In this document: positions 10,226 to 20,826 of the stretch, piece after piece
Position numbering within the stretch: the stretch's first letter is position 1
Layout of the letters: every line of letters starts with the position of its first letter
Assembly: GCA_030549175.1 (NCBI GenBank)
Contig: JAUKUA010000001.1
Location: 1,302,001-1,366,000 of the forward strand
Origin: Lasiosphaeris hirsuta
Lineage: Eukaryota > Ascomycota > Sordariomycetes > Sordariales > Lasiosphaeriaceae
Reading direction: 5' to 3'
DNA length: 64,000 nucleotides
Translations under genes and position numbers: made by a program
Notes under the pieces: model-generated
Seen by the model: only the letters and a program-made list of their open reading frames with translations
What the model was told of the DNA's origin: nothing
Databases searched by the model: none

Positions 10226-12825
10226 GATGACGCCTGGGTTGACGGCGGGAAGAGTCCGGCTGGGTGTGAAGTTCCGTAGTGCTAGTGATGGCGAAGCAGG
10301 GACCGACCGACAAATGCTCTCTCCTCCTCTCCTCTCTCTTTCCTCTCTCGTCGCCCCGCACTCTGCTCGCTCTCAATATCTCAGTGTCCGAAAACGAGTG
10401 ACGAAGGGGCTGGGTCGCATCGAGCAGTACCACAGGCGATGATGTGGCTCAAAAAAATCAATCCAATATCCCCATCCGCCGTCCTTATCAGAAACACCTG
10501 GCGCGCCCGTCGAGATGAAGGATGCCAGTGGATCGTCAGGACATGTGGCTGCGGTTTAAGTCGACGTAGGACTAATAGTAGAAGGCGCGGGCGCAGCGAG
10601 GCGTGCGGCGGGCGGTGGAGTAAAAAGATCGTCTTTCGAGAAAATCGAGCGGGATTCGGTCGGGCGCCCTCTCGACGTAAGGCTAGCTGTCGCAAGATCC
10701 GATCGCAGGTTCAGGCTCAGGCTCAAACACTTACTCACTCAGATTGTTGGCCCAGTTGATAGGGAGGAAAAGAGGACCAACAGGGCGGCAGGTTGCCCAA
10801 ATCGCATTATCGGTTACTGTATTAATTAGTCGGGTCCTTGATCTAGGATCTTCTGGCTATTGACCAGCAAATATCAATGGTCGTGGGTTGAGGAGAGCGA
10901 CTATCAGCAAGCCAAGCCACACCCGCCCGTGTCCTGGGGGGGGGAGGGGTGGGTGTCCTGTGCTCGACCTCTGCCAGGTAGTCTGGGGTGGAGGGCCTGA
11001 GGCGTCACAACTGACTGTGCGCAACGCAGGCGCACTGAGTTGAGAGGCCGAGGCAGCACACAGGCCACAGGCCACCGCACTGCCTGCAAATCAATCTGAC
11101 ACCGAGACCCAAACCTGAACAGTTTCTCACGGCACACCCAACATGAAGTCTCTAAGCTCTTTTGCCGACTCCTTGGCAACCTTCCCGCGCATTCGGCCAA
11201 GGCAGGTTTCTCTCTCTCACGAGTCCCAAATGAGGCAAGTATACCTCTTGGCTGCGCGTGCAACTCAAGGGCGTGGGCGTCTTGGGCGTTTCTGGCGTCT
11301 CTGGTGTCGGAAGGTTGCTTAATGATCAGGACGCGAATCACAAGCGGACGGTGCGTATGACAGAAGCCAATCAAGAACCGCCTGTCGAGCGACGGGTTTC
11401 CCAAGAGGGAGGAGAACGAGGGCTCTTGCCAAACTGTCACACGGTCGGCGGAATACCTCACAATCGCCAATAACCACTGCGATGCGATCTGGCCGATTTG
11501 AGGAATCAAACCCACAGTATGATATTTTCGGATGTTTGAAGACTGTAACACTGGGAAGGTAGTGTTATTATACACCGTGCTTACCGGGATTTGCGCTTCG
11601 GTTAGTCCTGCTGCGATGCTCTCAACAACCTATGCAGGTGCACTCTGAGCGCTATCAGGACCGTGATGAAATCCCACCAGCCACCACCCAAGAGGCACAC
11701 ACTTATCAGGCCCTTGCATCTTCTCAAGCACAAACCTGGCGGCAAACAGGCAGGTTGCACTCGCCATAAGATTTCTTTGCGATTTCCCCTGATGCAGACA
11801 TTGACAGTTTAGCCGAGCTAACCCGTCTCAGAAATAAAAAGCATCCATCATCAGGTAATCTTGTGACATGTGCAGAAACCTCACTTCCCCAACCATGTAT
11901 CCGCAGACGTTACTAAGACGCAGATAGCTGAACCCTGTTGCTGATGAATGGATAGGCCTGTTGTCTTTGTTGCCGCTTCCTCTTTGTCTAGGCCAGCGTC
12001 ACAGCCTTCTCCTGCCGGGCTGCAGAGCTGCAGAGCCGACCTTCAAAGCATTGTTGGGACAATGAACCACACTTGTTGAAGGATCACGGTGCGTCGACTT
12101 TCCGTTGACAGCCCCGAGGTATGCAGCCTTACAAGCGGACAAGTGCCGGTCTGCTGCAGCTACCCTTGGGTTCATGTGTTTCTTTCCATCTTGTTGGCCC
12201 CCTTTTCACCGTGTTTCGGCCCACTAACCCAACATGCCTCCTAGGCGGAACCGATGGAACTGTGTACTCACAGGACACCAAAGTCGTCCATCCCAGAGGG
12301 AGAATAAGGTACCGACCCCGAAATGGAGTAAAATTGAAAGTTTAAAGTTAGGTTGTATTCGATCGTCTTACCGGTCCTGGTCGTCGCGACACGGAAATCG
12401 TTGCTTGAAACCTTCTCTCTGACGCTATGCTTCTAGAAGGATTTTCTCAGCTCTGGAGATCTCCATCTCGTAGCTTGGAACGGCTTCGTAGTGGAATGCA
12501 AACTTCCGCGCCGGGCCATTTGTAAGCGCCAATCGCTCCAAAGTCCAAAAACATGGGTGGAAATCAAGAGATGACAGCAGTGCGGGGTCGTGGAAACTAA
12601 CTCTCACGGGAACTCAGGTCGTCTCCGCTCCAGGAGCTTTGCATCATTGTGCCGACCCCACTTCACATCCAGTTGATCCTCGGGCTCCGGGTTGTTCCCC
12701 CTCTCTTCTCAAGTGCAATCCAGTTTTTCCCTCTCAATCATCTCGATACATTTGTAGGCTCATTCCCCTGGATTCCGTAAAGTGATAAGACAACTTAAAA
12801 CATATATTCCCCACAAACCGTCAAT
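10226..12825. promoter_or_regulatory. Large divergent intergenic region, Rho1 GEF / sod-1
   Basis: About 2.6 kb between divergent genes. Near the GEF start (10315-10375) there is a dense CT tract, which reads as a GA-rich 5' leader on the GEF strand. A G-rich run at 10936-10953 (G9-A-G4-T-G3) has G-quadruplex potential. Pyrimidine-rich sequence precedes the sod-1 start. No supported gene was found; the open frames around 10.4-11.6 kb show no family resemblance. Confidence 0.4.
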
Positions 12826-13733
12826 ATGGTCAAAGCAGGTGAGCAAACTCCCTGAGATTCTGCCCCGCCATCTAGCAACTGAGTTCCCCGCGACCCGGAC
12901 GAGCTCCATTCAGGGGGTTTGTGCTCCAGACAGAGCAGCAACCTTGACGACCACCTACATGACCATGAATGGACAATGTAGAGTCTGTCCTGATGCCTGC
13001 AGAACCCTGTCTGGGTTGTCTACGAGCTACTACTGGAGGTTCTGTTCTAGCCCTTGACCTTGGTTGACCGATGCGCTATCTAGTTGCCGTCGTCCGTGGT
13101 GACTCCCAGGTGTCGGGAACCGTCACCTTCGAGCAGGAGTCCGAGTCTGCTCCTACCACCATCACCTGGGATATCACCGGCCAGGACGCGAACGCCAAGC
13201 GCGGCATGCACATCCACACATTCGGTGATAACACCAACGGATGCACGTCCGCTGGCCCCCACTGTAAGTCGTCGCCGCAAACCAAATACTCGGTTCTATC
13301 CTGGAGCTACCGTGTCCCGTCGTGCCGTGCGTATCGTCTAACCTCGTCGTAGTTAACCCCCACGGCAAGACCCACGGCGCCCCGGTCGACGAGAACCGCC
13401 ACGTTGGTGATCTCGGCAACATCGAGACCGATGGCCAGGGCAACGCTAAAGGCACCGTTTCTGACAAGTTCGTCAAGCTGATCGGCCCTGAGAGCGTCAT
13501 TGGCGTATGTGGTCTCACACTGTAATTACGCTTTCCCTTGCTAATACATGATAGCGCACCGTTGTCGTCCACGGTGGCACTGATGATCTCGGAAAGGGTG
13601 ATAACGAGGAGTCTCTCAAGACTGGCAACGCTGGTCCTCGCCCTGCTTGCGGTAAGTGCTTTTTGACAAAAGCTGCCTTGGACTGGTACTGACTGACCCC
13701 ATATCTACAGGCGTTATTGGAATCTCCCAGTAA
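12826..13733 (+). CDS. sod-1: Cytosolic Cu/Zn superoxide dismutase
   Basis: Five exons: 12826-12838, 13084-13263, 13353-13504, 13555-13651, 13711-13733. They encode a 154-residue Cu/Zn SOD, the usual length, which dismutates superoxide in cytosol and mitochondrial intermembrane space. All metal ligands are present: His47, 49, 64, 72, 81, Asp84 and His121. The disulfide pair Cys58/Cys147 and the active-site Arg144 are also there. Every donor is GTGAGC, GTAAGT or GTATGT and every acceptor is TAG or CAG, and each join restores family sequence. Exon 1 carries only 13 coding bases (Met-Val-Lys-Ala plus one base) before a 245-nt intron, much longer than the other introns here (about 50-90 nt). The protein is very close in pattern to Neurospora SOD-1. 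There is no signal peptide. Confidence 0.97.
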
Positions 13734-14970
13734 ATCATCGACTGGATATCAAAGATATCTTTCGAAATACATGGCATCGCCGACGATAAGTGGGAAGTGC
13801 AGGATATATTACAGTATGCTTGATGTTTGACCACTACGAGCCGTATAACTATAGCCAAGAAAAGAATATAAGCCGGTTGCTTCACGGCCCTCACATTTCA
13901 ACCATGATTCTACGTTCGTTTCAATGTGTCCGAAATATATAAGTTCGGAACTTGACAGGCGCCTGGTAAGACGTAATCACTGCTCAAAGATGCAAAAACA
14001 TGTTTTACCCCTTTTCATTACCGATAGCTTTTCTCTGCCCTCAATGCTTGATGCTTTAGGTGCTGCTGTCTAGTTCAGGGAGGGGTTCGAGAAGATGGTA
14101 ATCTGCCCGAGCCTGGCTTGAGCGCCAGGCGCGGGTATCCACATGTTAGAAGTACCTACCCGTACGGCCTGGTGGATTCCCGACGGGACTCACCACTGGA
14201 TAAGCTCAAGAATTCACGCTGGCTTCCTGTGGCTGTGATCATCAACCAGCCTCCAGTAATTAAAGCTCGAATTGTGCTCGACCTGCAGCTTTTGACATCG
14301 TGAAAACCCAAGAGCGGTTGTGGCAGGAACCAGAGATACAATACTTGCTAGCAAGGCGGCTGCTCGCTTAGCTGTTGCCAGGAACCCCTGAAACCAGTCC
14401 CTGGGGAGCTAGCTTGGCCTTCCCCACAATCTGCCCTCCCTGACTAAAAATAAAGGTGAGAGCTGTCAAAAAGCACACGACAGCTCAACACCTCCCCACG
14501 CCAACACAGCATTTGCTATTCTACTCCGCGCTCCTACATCGCTGCTTGGGAACCAACAGAAACGGTACGCACATATTCCTATATCTTTATTTTTCATTGG
14601 TATCTTGGAATTTCCCTCAAGTTGTAGGTACTCTGCTACCTCGATAGCGGGAAGCCCCTAGTCTGGCTCCCGACCACGAAGCGCCTGGGCAATAGCGCCC
14701 CGCCTGTCTCCATAGCAGCCCCAGCAGATTCGAATTCCCCTTGGAAATCCACTACCGTGTGGAACCTGAGAGCTTCCAGGGGCAGCTTGAGCACAGGAAA
14801 TCTGTCCTCCAGATCCCAGGAGCTGCGCGCGTCACTCTGTTGTGGAGTTTATGCTGACGTCTGCTCTCAGATTCCATTGAGTCCTCACTTCGTCGCTGTT
14901 TTTTGTTCGAGAGCAAACAGTAGCTTGCTCATTCATCAACTCTGTTTTCATCTCCTACTTTGCCTTCAAG
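13734..14970. promoter_or_regulatory. Intergenic region, sod-1 3' end to Tudor-SN promoter
   Basis: About 1.2 kb between two + strand genes. The first part is the sod-1 3' UTR; the part after about 14.4 kb is pyrimidine-rich and probably holds the Tudor-SN promoter and leader. Short upstream ATG frames occur in the leader. No RNA gene or repeat was recognised. Confidence 0.4.
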
Positions 14971-17680
14971 ATGGCCAAGAACTTCCTCGCTACCGTCAAG
15001 TCGGTGCTGAGCGGGGATACCCTGATTCTGGCCAGCCCGAGCAACCCTTCGCTTGAGCGTACCTTCTCTCTAGCTTTTGTCTCTGCCCCCAGATTGAGCA
15101 AAGATGGCGACGAGCCCTTTGCTTTTCAGTCACGCGAATTCCTGAGAAACATCGCCGTCGGCAAGCAGATCAAGTGCACTGTACTTTGTAGGTGCAGCCT
15201 CAAATGTTCGGCGGCTTATGTGAGTATTGCTTACCTTTGACCCAGATACAATCCCTGGCTCTGGCCGGGAGTACGGAGCCGCAGTCCTCCAGGACGGAAC
15301 AGAGCTTCCGGATGCCCTTGTCAAGGCCGGCTGGCTCAAGGTCCGCGAGGACGCTGGTAAGAAGGAGGAATCGGAAGAGATTCTCGAACGCCTTGAAAAG
15401 CTACGGAACTTCGAGATCCAGGCCAAGAACGAGACCAAGGGTCTCCATGTCGGTACAGGCGGCATCATCGAAGTTCAGAATGACCTGGGTGGCCCCGAGT
15501 TTATGAACATCTGGAAGGGAAAGACTGTCGAGGGGATTGTCGAGCGCGTTATCAGCGGAGACCGGCTCCTTATTCGTCTTCTCCTCACAGAGAAGAAGCA
15601 CTGGCAAGTCATGACACTGATTGCTGGCATCCGAACCCCATCAACCGAGCGGGTCAACCAGTCAACTGGCCAGACCCAGCCAGCAGAGGAGTTCGGCAGC
15701 GAAGCCCGTGCTTTTGTCGAATCACGACTCCTGCAGCGTGCGGTGAAGGTCAAGATCGTAGGGGCAAGCCCTCAAGGCCAGCTTGTCGCCGCTGTTCTGC
15801 ACCCACGGGGCAACATTGCCGAGTTCCTTCTCCAGGACGGCCTCGCCCGATGCAACGACTTCCATTCAACGATGCTGGGTAACGATATGGCTGCTCTTCG
15901 GGCCGCCGAGAAGAAGGCACAAGCTGCTCACGTCCGGCTTCACAAGAACCACGTTGCAAAGTCTACCGACTCCAAGGACCTCGAAGTGACTGTCACCAAA
16001 ATTATTGGTGCTGACACCATCCTTGTCCGGAACAAAGCCAACGTTGAGAAGAGGGTCAGCCTGAGCAGCGTTCGTGGGCCTCGCGCCGGAGAGCCTTCCG
16101 AGGCACCCTTCAGGGACGAGGCGAAGGAATACCTGAGAAAGAAGCTGATTGGGAAGCATGTTCGCATTACCATCGACGGCTCGAAGGCTGCCACCGATGA
16201 CTTCGAGGCTCGTGACGTTGGAACGGTTACACTGAACGGCAAGAATATCAACCTACAACTCGTCCAGGATGGCTACTGCTCAGTTATCAGACACCGGAAG
16301 GACGATACTGACCGGGCGCCAAACTACGATGAGCTGCTTGCAGCCCAGGAAGCAGCTAAGGAAGAGAAGAAGGGAATGTGGTCAGGCAAGGCGCCCAAGG
16401 TGAAGCAATATGTGGACATGTCCGAAAACGCCCAGAAGGCCAAGATCCAGCTCTCGACTATCTCTAGGCAACGGAAGGTACCCGGAATTGTTGACTTTTG
16501 CAAGTCTGGGTCTCGCTTTACCATCTTGATTCCCCGCGAAGGCGCCAAGCTGACCCTTGTGCTCGCTGGCGTTCGTGCTCCTCGCGCTGGTCGTACACCC
16601 CAGGAGAAGGGTGAGCCCTTTGGGCAAGAGGCGTTGGACTTGGCCAACAAGCGCTGTAATCAGAGGGACTGCGAAATTGACGTGCACGACATTGACAAGG
16701 TTGGCGGTTTCATCGGTGATCTCTATGTCAACCGGGAAAGCTTTGCCAAGCTCCTTGTTGAGGAGGGCCTGGCCTCGGTGCACGAGTACTCGGCTGAAAA
16801 GGCCGGGAATGCTGCCGAGCTGTTGGCCGCGCAGCAGCGCGCAAAGGAGGGCAGGAAGGGCCTGTGGCATGCATGGGATCCATCGCAGGACGTGGACGAG
16901 GTCGTAGCGGCGCTTGCGGAGTCTTCTATAGATGATTCGACAGCCCTCGAGAAGAGGCCTGAAGACTATCGGGATATCGTCATCACTAACATCGATGCCA
17001 CTGGCAGGCTCAAGATCCAGGAAGTTGGCAAGGGCACTACTGCGTTGACGACGCTGATGAACGAATTCAAGAAGTTCCACTCGGACAGTAAGAACAACGT
17101 TCCCATCAAGGACAACCCGAAGGCCGGAGACTTTGTCGCTGCCAAGTTCACGGCCGATGGTGAATGGTACAGAGCCCGCATCCGGGCGAACGACCGCGCC
17201 GCCAAGATCGCTGAGATTGTCTACATTGACTATGGCAACTCTGAGAAGCAGCCTTGGTCTAAGCTTCGCCCTCTCGACCCTCAGTTCACCACCCAGAAGT
17301 TGAAGGCGCAGGCCGTCGATGCCCAGCTTTCCTTTGTGCAGCTCCCGCAATCGCCTGACTATCTCAGCGACGCAATCAACTTCATCTACGAGATCACGGA
17401 CGGCAGACAATTGGTGGGAAGTTTCGACTTTGTTGACACAAAGGATAACCTCAACTACATCACCATTTTTGATCCAAAATGCAAGGGATCCGACAAGGTC
17501 ACAGACTCTGTCAACCGTGAAGTTATTCTCAATGGACATGCCATGGTGCCGCGGAAGCTCAAGCCTTGGGAGAGGAGCAAGGTTTTTGAGCCGGTATTCA
17601 AGAGCTTGAAGGAGGCTGAGACGCAGGCGAAGACAGACCGGCTTGGCATGTGGGAGTACGGTGACCTGACCGAGGACTAA
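14971..17680 (+). CDS. SND1: Tudor-SN / p100 (SND1) staphylococcal-nuclease-like multidomain RNA-binding protein
   Basis: Two exons (14971-15187 and 15246-17680; intron of 58 nt, GTAGGT..CAG) encode about 883 residues. The layout is that of Tudor-SN: four tandem SN-like (OB-fold) domains in roughly the first 660 residues, then a Tudor domain interrupting a fifth partial SN domain. The Tudor signature is visible as GDFVAAKFTADGEWYRARI followed by EIVYIDYGNSE. The terminal SN half ends in AKTDRLGMWEYGDL. The family binds RNA and works in stress-granule and RNA-processing complexes; fungal orthologues exist but roles differ by species. The start is at the first ATG in frame and gives MAKNFLATVKSVLSGDTL, the usual SN1 opening. 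Lengths match the family and no lesion is seen. The 3' flank carries a strong G-quadruplex motif (listed separately). Confidence 0.93.
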
Positions 17681-18784
17681 TTGGTGGTTCTATAGGTACG
17701 GCGCCTACCTGTTGAAGAAGAAAACTCCCCAGAGCGACCAGTGGCTTTTTTGGGGGGGATGGGGTGGGGTGGGGGGTTATGTATCTCGAGACTCCACGGG
17801 GAACACGGAGAAGCAGAAAGGACAAAACGGAAAAGGTATGATTGGTTGGGCTAATGCATATCCTAAAATCATGATAGAAAAAGTATTGTTCGTTACTCTC
17901 GTTCTGGTTCGTGGCGTGACTTTCCGCTCCAGAAATACCTCCGCGGGCCCAGTCACATAAGGCAATTATGTGTCTAGATCGAGGCCTCAAGGCCCAAATC
18001 TCGCAGCCGAGAGGTTTCACCACAGTGCATGCTGGTTAGAGTGATGCGGATCAAACTCTGCAAAAAAAGATGACGACGAGATTTGCCCAGTGCCCCACGT
18101 GGGGTCATGCTGGTTGTCTTGAGGACGACTGGGTCGGCTGAGTAAGGGCCTTGCCAGTGCCTAGGTGAGGGGCTCCAGAGCCCAAGCAGCAAGCAATAAC
18201 CCTGATTCCGGAAGACCCGGTGACTGGCTGAGATTGTGCGGGAATGGATCTGAGCTAAGCAGTTAAAGGCCGCCCGCACTTGAAAGCGAGCATAGATGAA
18301 GATGCCCTGCTCTGAGATCAAAGGGCGAATTGGCCGCCCAGATGGCCTTAATCAGCAATACGTAACCGGGCGCATGCTTCCAAAGCAACGGAAAGGAGCC
18401 GTTCTACTCAAGGAGTATGCGGCCAAGTGCGGGACAGGACTTGAGATGGCCGTAGAGGCATGAGATGAGGCATGGTTGTGGCATCCGCACTTGACTGGGG
18501 AGGCCAGCGGGGTAGAGGCGAAATCGGGGGCAGGGGACTTATGACGGCGTCGGTGCCCCGCTAAGTCCAAATCCAATTATCCGTAGAGGGCAGAGGCGTC
18601 TCATGAGTGCCCCAACACAAAAGAAAGCCGAGCTGCGATCCGCCATCTTGTCAAACTGCCCCTCTAGCAACTATCTCCCGCAAAGAGAAGAAAGGCAAAA
18701 AAATATAAGCACTGTCACTTGCTTGCAAACCAACAGTTCCGGATACCCTTCTTTGACGCCTTCACTCATTCTCCTCTGCCCAAC
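17681..18784. promoter_or_regulatory. Tudor-SN 3' flank and transaldolase promoter region
   Basis: About 1.1 kb between two + strand genes. It holds the Tudor-SN 3' UTR, with the G-rich motif, and the transaldolase promoter and leader. No other gene was seen. Confidence 0.4.
17752..17776 (+). other. G-quadruplex-type G-run cluster in Tudor-SN 3' flank
   Basis: Four G runs (7, 4, 4 and 6 G) are separated by loops of two, one and one base, beginning about 70 bases after the Tudor-SN stop codon and on the coding strand. This satisfies the usual G3+N1-7 rule with room to spare. If included in the mRNA 3' UTR it could fold as an RNA quadruplex. Folding and function are inferred, not shown. Confidence 0.6.
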
Positions 18785-20276
18785 ATGTCCAGCTCCCTGG
18801 AACAGCTCAAGGCCTCCGGCACGGTACGTCTCGATTACCCCGCCAAACCCCTCCTCCCACTGCGTCGAGATTGAAGCTTCACATCATCACATCATCAGAT
18901 GTCGGGTGGTGACACCTTGCGCTTTGCGCTCGGGAGTGCCCTGATACCCATCACTCAAACTACCCATTGACGACGCTTGTTTGCTAACCGTGGATGCTGC
19001 TGTTGCCGTCAGGTCGTTGTCAGTGATTCTGGTAAGCTGTCTCCCAGCTAAAACATCAGCCATCGATGCATCGTAGCTAACCTGTCGAACTAGGTGACTT
19101 TGCATGTCAGTTCACACCCTTTGTTGGGCCGCCGGACCCACGAAGCCATGACCACCATGGACATATACTCACACCGGTGTAGCAATTGCCAAGTACAAGC
19201 CGCAAGATGCCACGACCAACCCTTCGTTGATCTTGGCTGCCACCAAGAACCCCAAGTATGCTGCGCTTCTCGACGCCGCGGTTGAGAAGGTCAAGGGTGA
19301 GTCGGGCTCTATCGACGAGAAGGTTGAGTCTGCTCTCGATAACCTCCTTGTCGAGTTCGGTACCAAGATTCTCGAGATCGTCCCCGGCAAGGTCTCCACC
19401 GAGGTTGATGCCGCTTTCTCTTTCGATACCAAGGCTTCCGTAGACAAGGCCCTGCACATCATTGACGTATGACATGCCTTTTCCCCAATTTGATTCTCGC
19501 GTGCTCCAGCTGACTTTTATTTGTACACATAGCTTTATAAGGCTGCCGGTATCCCCAAGGAGCGTGTTCTCATCAAGATTGCCTCGACATGGGAGGGCAT
19601 TAAGGCCGCTGAGATTCTCCAGCGTGACCACGGCATCAATACCAACCTGACCCTCATGTTCTCGCTGGTGCAAGCCATTGCCGCCGCTGAGGCAGGTGCC
19701 TTCCTTATCTCCCCCTTCGTCGGCCGTATCCTCGACTGGTACAAGGCTTCGACCAAGAAGGAGTACAAGAAGGAAGAGGACCCTGGTGTCGCCAGCGTCA
19801 AGGCCATCTTCAACTACTACAAGAAATTTGGCTACAGCACCATTGTCATGGGTGCTTCTTTCCGAAACACCGGCGAGATCACCGAGCTGGCTGGCTGCGA
19901 CTACCTGACCATTTCTGTGAGTATTCTTTTCTTCATTGTACCCCACGTCAAAGACGCCTCAATATCATCGCCACTCCGAGCTCGGAGGATGTGTTTTTAA
20001 TTAATTTATATGCCGCACCTGTGCTAACAATTATCTCTCAAGCCCAACCTCCTCGAGGATCTCCTCAACTCTTCCGAGGCTGTGCCCAAGAAGCTTGACG
20101 CTGCTGGCGCCCAGGCGCTCAACCTCGAGAAGAAGGCGTACATCAACAATGAGTCTGTCTTCCGCTTCGACTTCAATGAGGACCAGATGGCCGTCGAGAA
20201 GCTCCGGGAAGGAATCAGCAAGTTTGCTGCGGATGCCGTGACTCTCAAGGGCATTATCAAGGCCAAGTTGCAGTAA
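18785..20276 (+). CDS. TAL1: Transaldolase (pentose phosphate pathway)
   Basis: Six exons encode 323 residues: 18785-18823, 19013-19031, 19094-19105, 19183-19466, 19533-19916, 20043-20276. Transaldolase transfers dihydroxyacetone from sedoheptulose-7-phosphate to glyceraldehyde-3-phosphate in the cytosol. The Schiff-base lysine is Lys133 in [10 protein letters not shown]; other signatures are [19 protein letters not shown] and the phosphate-site segment ISPFVGRI. The length matches class I TalB/Tal1 enzymes. The 5' part is split into very small exons of 19 and 12 nt, needed to rebuild VVVSDSGDFASIAKY. Each small intron has GT..AG ends, and intron 2 has a clear GCTAAC branch. The 3' flank is AT-rich. 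No lesions. Confidence 0.95.
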
Positions 20277-20826
20277 ATCTGAAGCTTTGGAACGGTGAAA
20301 CATTTGGGAGGCAGCGATGAGCGAGACACGTAAAAGTGCGTATGGCCGGCGGCTTATAGAATTAATTACCCGCCTTCGTTTTGCGGTTGTGAATGATATG
20401 AGCATGTTCTGCTTTTATGTGATATTTGATACGTCAATTTGAGAGCTGGTGGAATGAGGTTGTGGATGAACACTGTGGATTGTGACTGTCAAGTTACCTC
20501 TGCCTTTACATCTCAGGTGGAACATGAGGCAAATTCGGTCGGTAATGAATCGGTCTTTGATGAGACAATGTATAAAATTAAATGTCATGTGCTATGAAAA
20601 TGCCTAATCCTAATATGCCTATTTCGATCTGGGTATTATTCTCAAAACAAGGTCTGGAAATGGAAAGAAAGGATGGGCAGCCCCCTAACCCTCCTCGATC
20701 TGGCGACGCCTTTCTCTCAACTCAAAACGTCGTGATGCAAACCAAAGCAAACAAAAGATACCCTCTCAAATTAACCACTTTTCCTCTGTTCCATCGCCGG
20801 CGTCCAATCTCAATGCGATTTGGATA
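20277..20826. other. Convergent 3' intergenic region
   Basis: About 550 bp between the 3' ends of the transaldolase (+) and polyphosphatase-like (-) genes. AT-rich, likely 3' UTRs and poly(A) sites. Nothing else recognised. Confidence 0.4.

Noticed and set aside
16382..17539. 385-codon open frame on the minus strand
   Set aside because: Lies antisense within the Tudor-SN coding exon; composition is a mirror of that gene and it has no recognisable domain.
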